From assembly GCA_023248665.1 (NCBI GenBank), contig JAHFEC010000082.1, forward strand, positions 1 to 5,343: a DNA stretch of 5,343 nt, read 5' to 3'. The position numbers were made by a program, and so were the translations under genes. Below, one piece after another: positions 4,139 through 5,343 of this stretch. Source of the DNA: Microcaldota archaeon (GTDB taxonomy: Archaea; Micrarchaeota; Micrarchaeia; Anstonellales; Anstonellaceae). How positions within the stretch are numbered: the first letter of the stretch is position 1; the number at the start of each line of letters is the position of its first letter. The notes beneath the pieces were generated by a model. That model made no database searches, had not been told where the DNA came from, and worked only from the letters and a program-made list of their open reading frames with translations.

Positions 4139-5343
4139 TCATTCTACTCCGACGGAGTGCAAGTATTCGGCAATTGCTTTTTTGCCAGCCATTTGGCTTT
4201 TGGTGAATCTTTCCGGGGCTCCCGCCGGTTTCGTATATTCGAGCGCCTCCTTCAATTCCCCGGCTCCGTGTTCAACCAAAAACTTCACCATGTCCAGGTC
4301 GCCTGCGATGGTGGCGAGTTTTAGAGGGGTCAGGCCATATCGTATTTTTTGGTTTATGTCCGCCCCGTTCTCCGCCAAAAACTTCACCAGCTCAAGATTT
4401 CCCACTATGGCTGCTGCGGTTATTGGGGTCCAGCCGTCTTTGTCGACCCGGTTCATATCTGACTTGTTAATCCGTCCTGCCCGAAAGAGCTGGTCCAATT
4501 CCTTGCGGTTCGACTTCCCCGCAAGGCTCCAGATGCCATATACCGAGAGCTTGTTTTTCTCTACGAAATCAACGATATTCGCATACGCTATCTTCTTGTC
4601 CTGGACCATCATCTTGGCCAGGTCGTCGAGGCCCGCATTCTGCAAAGAAAGGGCCCTGCCCCCGCGGGCATAACATGCGTAAAGGAACTCCCCCCGCCAG
4701 TCCAAATACAAAGGCTCGTCCGGGTAGAGCAGGTTCACCGTCTGCTTGCGGCCATCCAAAATTTTGGTATTTGTTTTTTTCAGCTGCCTTCTCATCGCGT
4801 CCGAGCGGCCGTCCGTTATAAAAATATAGTTCAGAAATTCGCGGCTTGAATCGTGTTCGATTTCATAGCCGCCGGCAGCCGCATCCTCCTCTTTTTTCTT
4901 AAGCTCAGCATTGTGGATTTTGTTTGCAAGACGCACGGCACCCACGGCACTCATTATCCTCCCGTAGTTGGAAATGCTTTTATAATCCCAGTGTATCTCC
5001 GAGTAAATTCCCCACGTGATAATAAGTTTCCCGGCGGCCTCCTTGAACGTGCTAACGAGTTTCCCGTCGGTCTCCTTAGGTTTCCCGGCGGCCTCCTTGA
5101 AATCGTCCATGCCCATCTTCCCATTTTTTGGAAGCAGGTCTTCAGCAAGCGCCCGATTCTTGGCCCTTCGGTCCTCTCCGCTTGTTTGTTCTTCTCCTTT
5201 TCCATCCTCTTCCTTGTTTTCCGGGGGCAGGCCCGCAATCGCCCCTTTTTCATCCCCCGTTCGTTGTGGAATGACGTTCAAATACGCTGAAACAGCCTCT
5301 TCCTGCGCCTCCAGCATGGAGTTCCGGGCCGGTTGCCCGTTTC
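4139..5343 (-). CDS. Ankyrin-repeat protein with charged N-terminal half (5' end probably outside the window)
   Basis: The frame is open from the right edge to TGA at 4141-4139. The first ATG in the window is at 5317, but eight further sense codons precede it (reading NGQPARNS) and no SD or TATA box is visible, so the true start may lie outside. Numbering from that ATG gives 392 residues. Residues about 20-90 are charged and low in complexity, with a heptad repeat (FKEAAGK, PKETDGK, FKEAAGK). Residues about 105-285 form an unrecognised region. Two good ankyrin repeats follow: DGWTPITAAAIVGNLELVKF (294-313) with LAENGADIN, and YGLTPLKLATIAGDLDMVKF (327-346) with LVEHGAGE. A degenerate third repeat may follow up to the end. 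Ankyrin repeats bind proteins; the partner is unknown. The gene looks less GC-rich than its neighbours (26 of 60 bases at 4741-4800, against 40 of 60 at 2221-2280 in dys), which may mean later acquisition or a relaxed, fast-evolving gene. Confidence 0.88.
   Translation of the reverse strand, partial: NGQPARNSMLEAQEEAVSAYLNVIPQRTGDEKGAIAGLPPENKEEDGKGEEQTSGEDRRAKNRALAEDLLPKNGKMGMDDFKEAAGKPKETDGKLVSTFKEAAGKLIITWGIYSEIHWDYKSISNYGRIMSAVGAVRLANKIHNAELKKKEEDAAAGGYEIEHDSSREFLNYIFITDGRSDAMRRQLKKTNTKILDGRKQTVNLLYPDEPLYLDWRGEFLYACYARGGRALSLQNAGLDDLAKMMVQDKKIAYANIVDFVEKNKLSVYGIWSLAGKSNRKELDQLFRAGRINKSDMNRVDKDGWTPITAAAIVGNLELVKFLAENGADINQKIRYGLTPLKLATIAGDLDMVKFLVEHGAGELKEALEYTKPAGAPERFTKSQMAGKKAIAEYLHSVGVE
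5026..5101 (-). repeat. Three imperfect 22-base in-frame repeats in the ankyrin gene
   Basis: The plus strand carries GTTTCCCGGCGGCCTCCTTGAA-type units at 5026-5047, 5059-5080 and 5080-5101. The first and third are identical over 22 bases; the middle one differs at several positions. Their offsets (33 and 21 bases) are multiples of three, so the reading frame is kept. In the protein they give FKEAAGK, PKETDGK and FKEAAGK, the last separated by LVST. This looks like local duplication inside a low-complexity coding region. Confidence 0.75.

Noticed and set aside
1..5343. Search for CRISPR arrays, tRNA or rRNA genes, transposase or terminal inverted repeats
   Set aside because: No regularly spaced repeats, cloverleaf sequences or transposase motifs were seen by eye; the only repeat cluster (5026-5101) is in frame within a coding gene.

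Overview
The window is most likely from an archaeon, probably a DPANN lineage close to Micrarchaeota (ARMAN group). The evidence is a clear deoxyhypusine synthase, a tRNA-splicing endonuclease with a three-unit layout known from ARMAN archaea, and two TATA-like boxes about 24-27 bases upstream of start codons, which fits leaderless archaeal transcripts. The lineage is inferred from gene content; no search was run.

Every supported gene lies on the minus strand, so the order of transcription runs from high to low coordinates. (1) 5343-4139: a gene open to the right edge, with a charged N-terminal half, a short heptad repeat and C-terminal ankyrin repeats. Its composition looks more AT-rich than its neighbours. 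(2) 4129-3785: a single-domain rhodanese with an intact active-site loop, coupled to gene 1 by a 9-base gap and an SD that overlaps the ankyrin stop. (3) 3784-3710: an intergenic strip with a small hairpin, a T-rich tract and a TATA-like box. (4) 3709-2756: an unrecognised, cysteine-free, charged, helical protein with a GTG start. (5) 2745-1792: deoxyhypusine synthase, 10 bases after gene 4, so the two probably form a two-gene operon. (6) 1791-1619: an intergenic region with a GC-rich hairpin plus T-rich tract (candidate terminator) and a TATA-like box for the next gene. (7) 1618-410: tRNA-splicing endonuclease EndA, 402 residues. (8) 409-255: a leader that is open in the EndA frame and may encode a 35-residue Arg-rich peptide. 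(9) 254-1: the start of an unrecognised protein cut by the left edge.

Functionally, the recognisable core is RNA maturation and translation: EndA removes introns at bulge-helix-bulge motifs in tRNA (and possibly rRNA), and deoxyhypusine synthase modifies translation factor aIF5A. The rhodanese and ankyrin pair looks like an accessory unit of unknown purpose. The observations most worth following are the three-unit EndA with a basic insertion in its catalytic unit and a Lys-rich linker, the loss of two spermidine-contacting aspartates in deoxyhypusine synthase, and the unknown coiled-coil partner gene co-transcribed with it. I found no CRISPR array, transposase, tRNA or rRNA gene.
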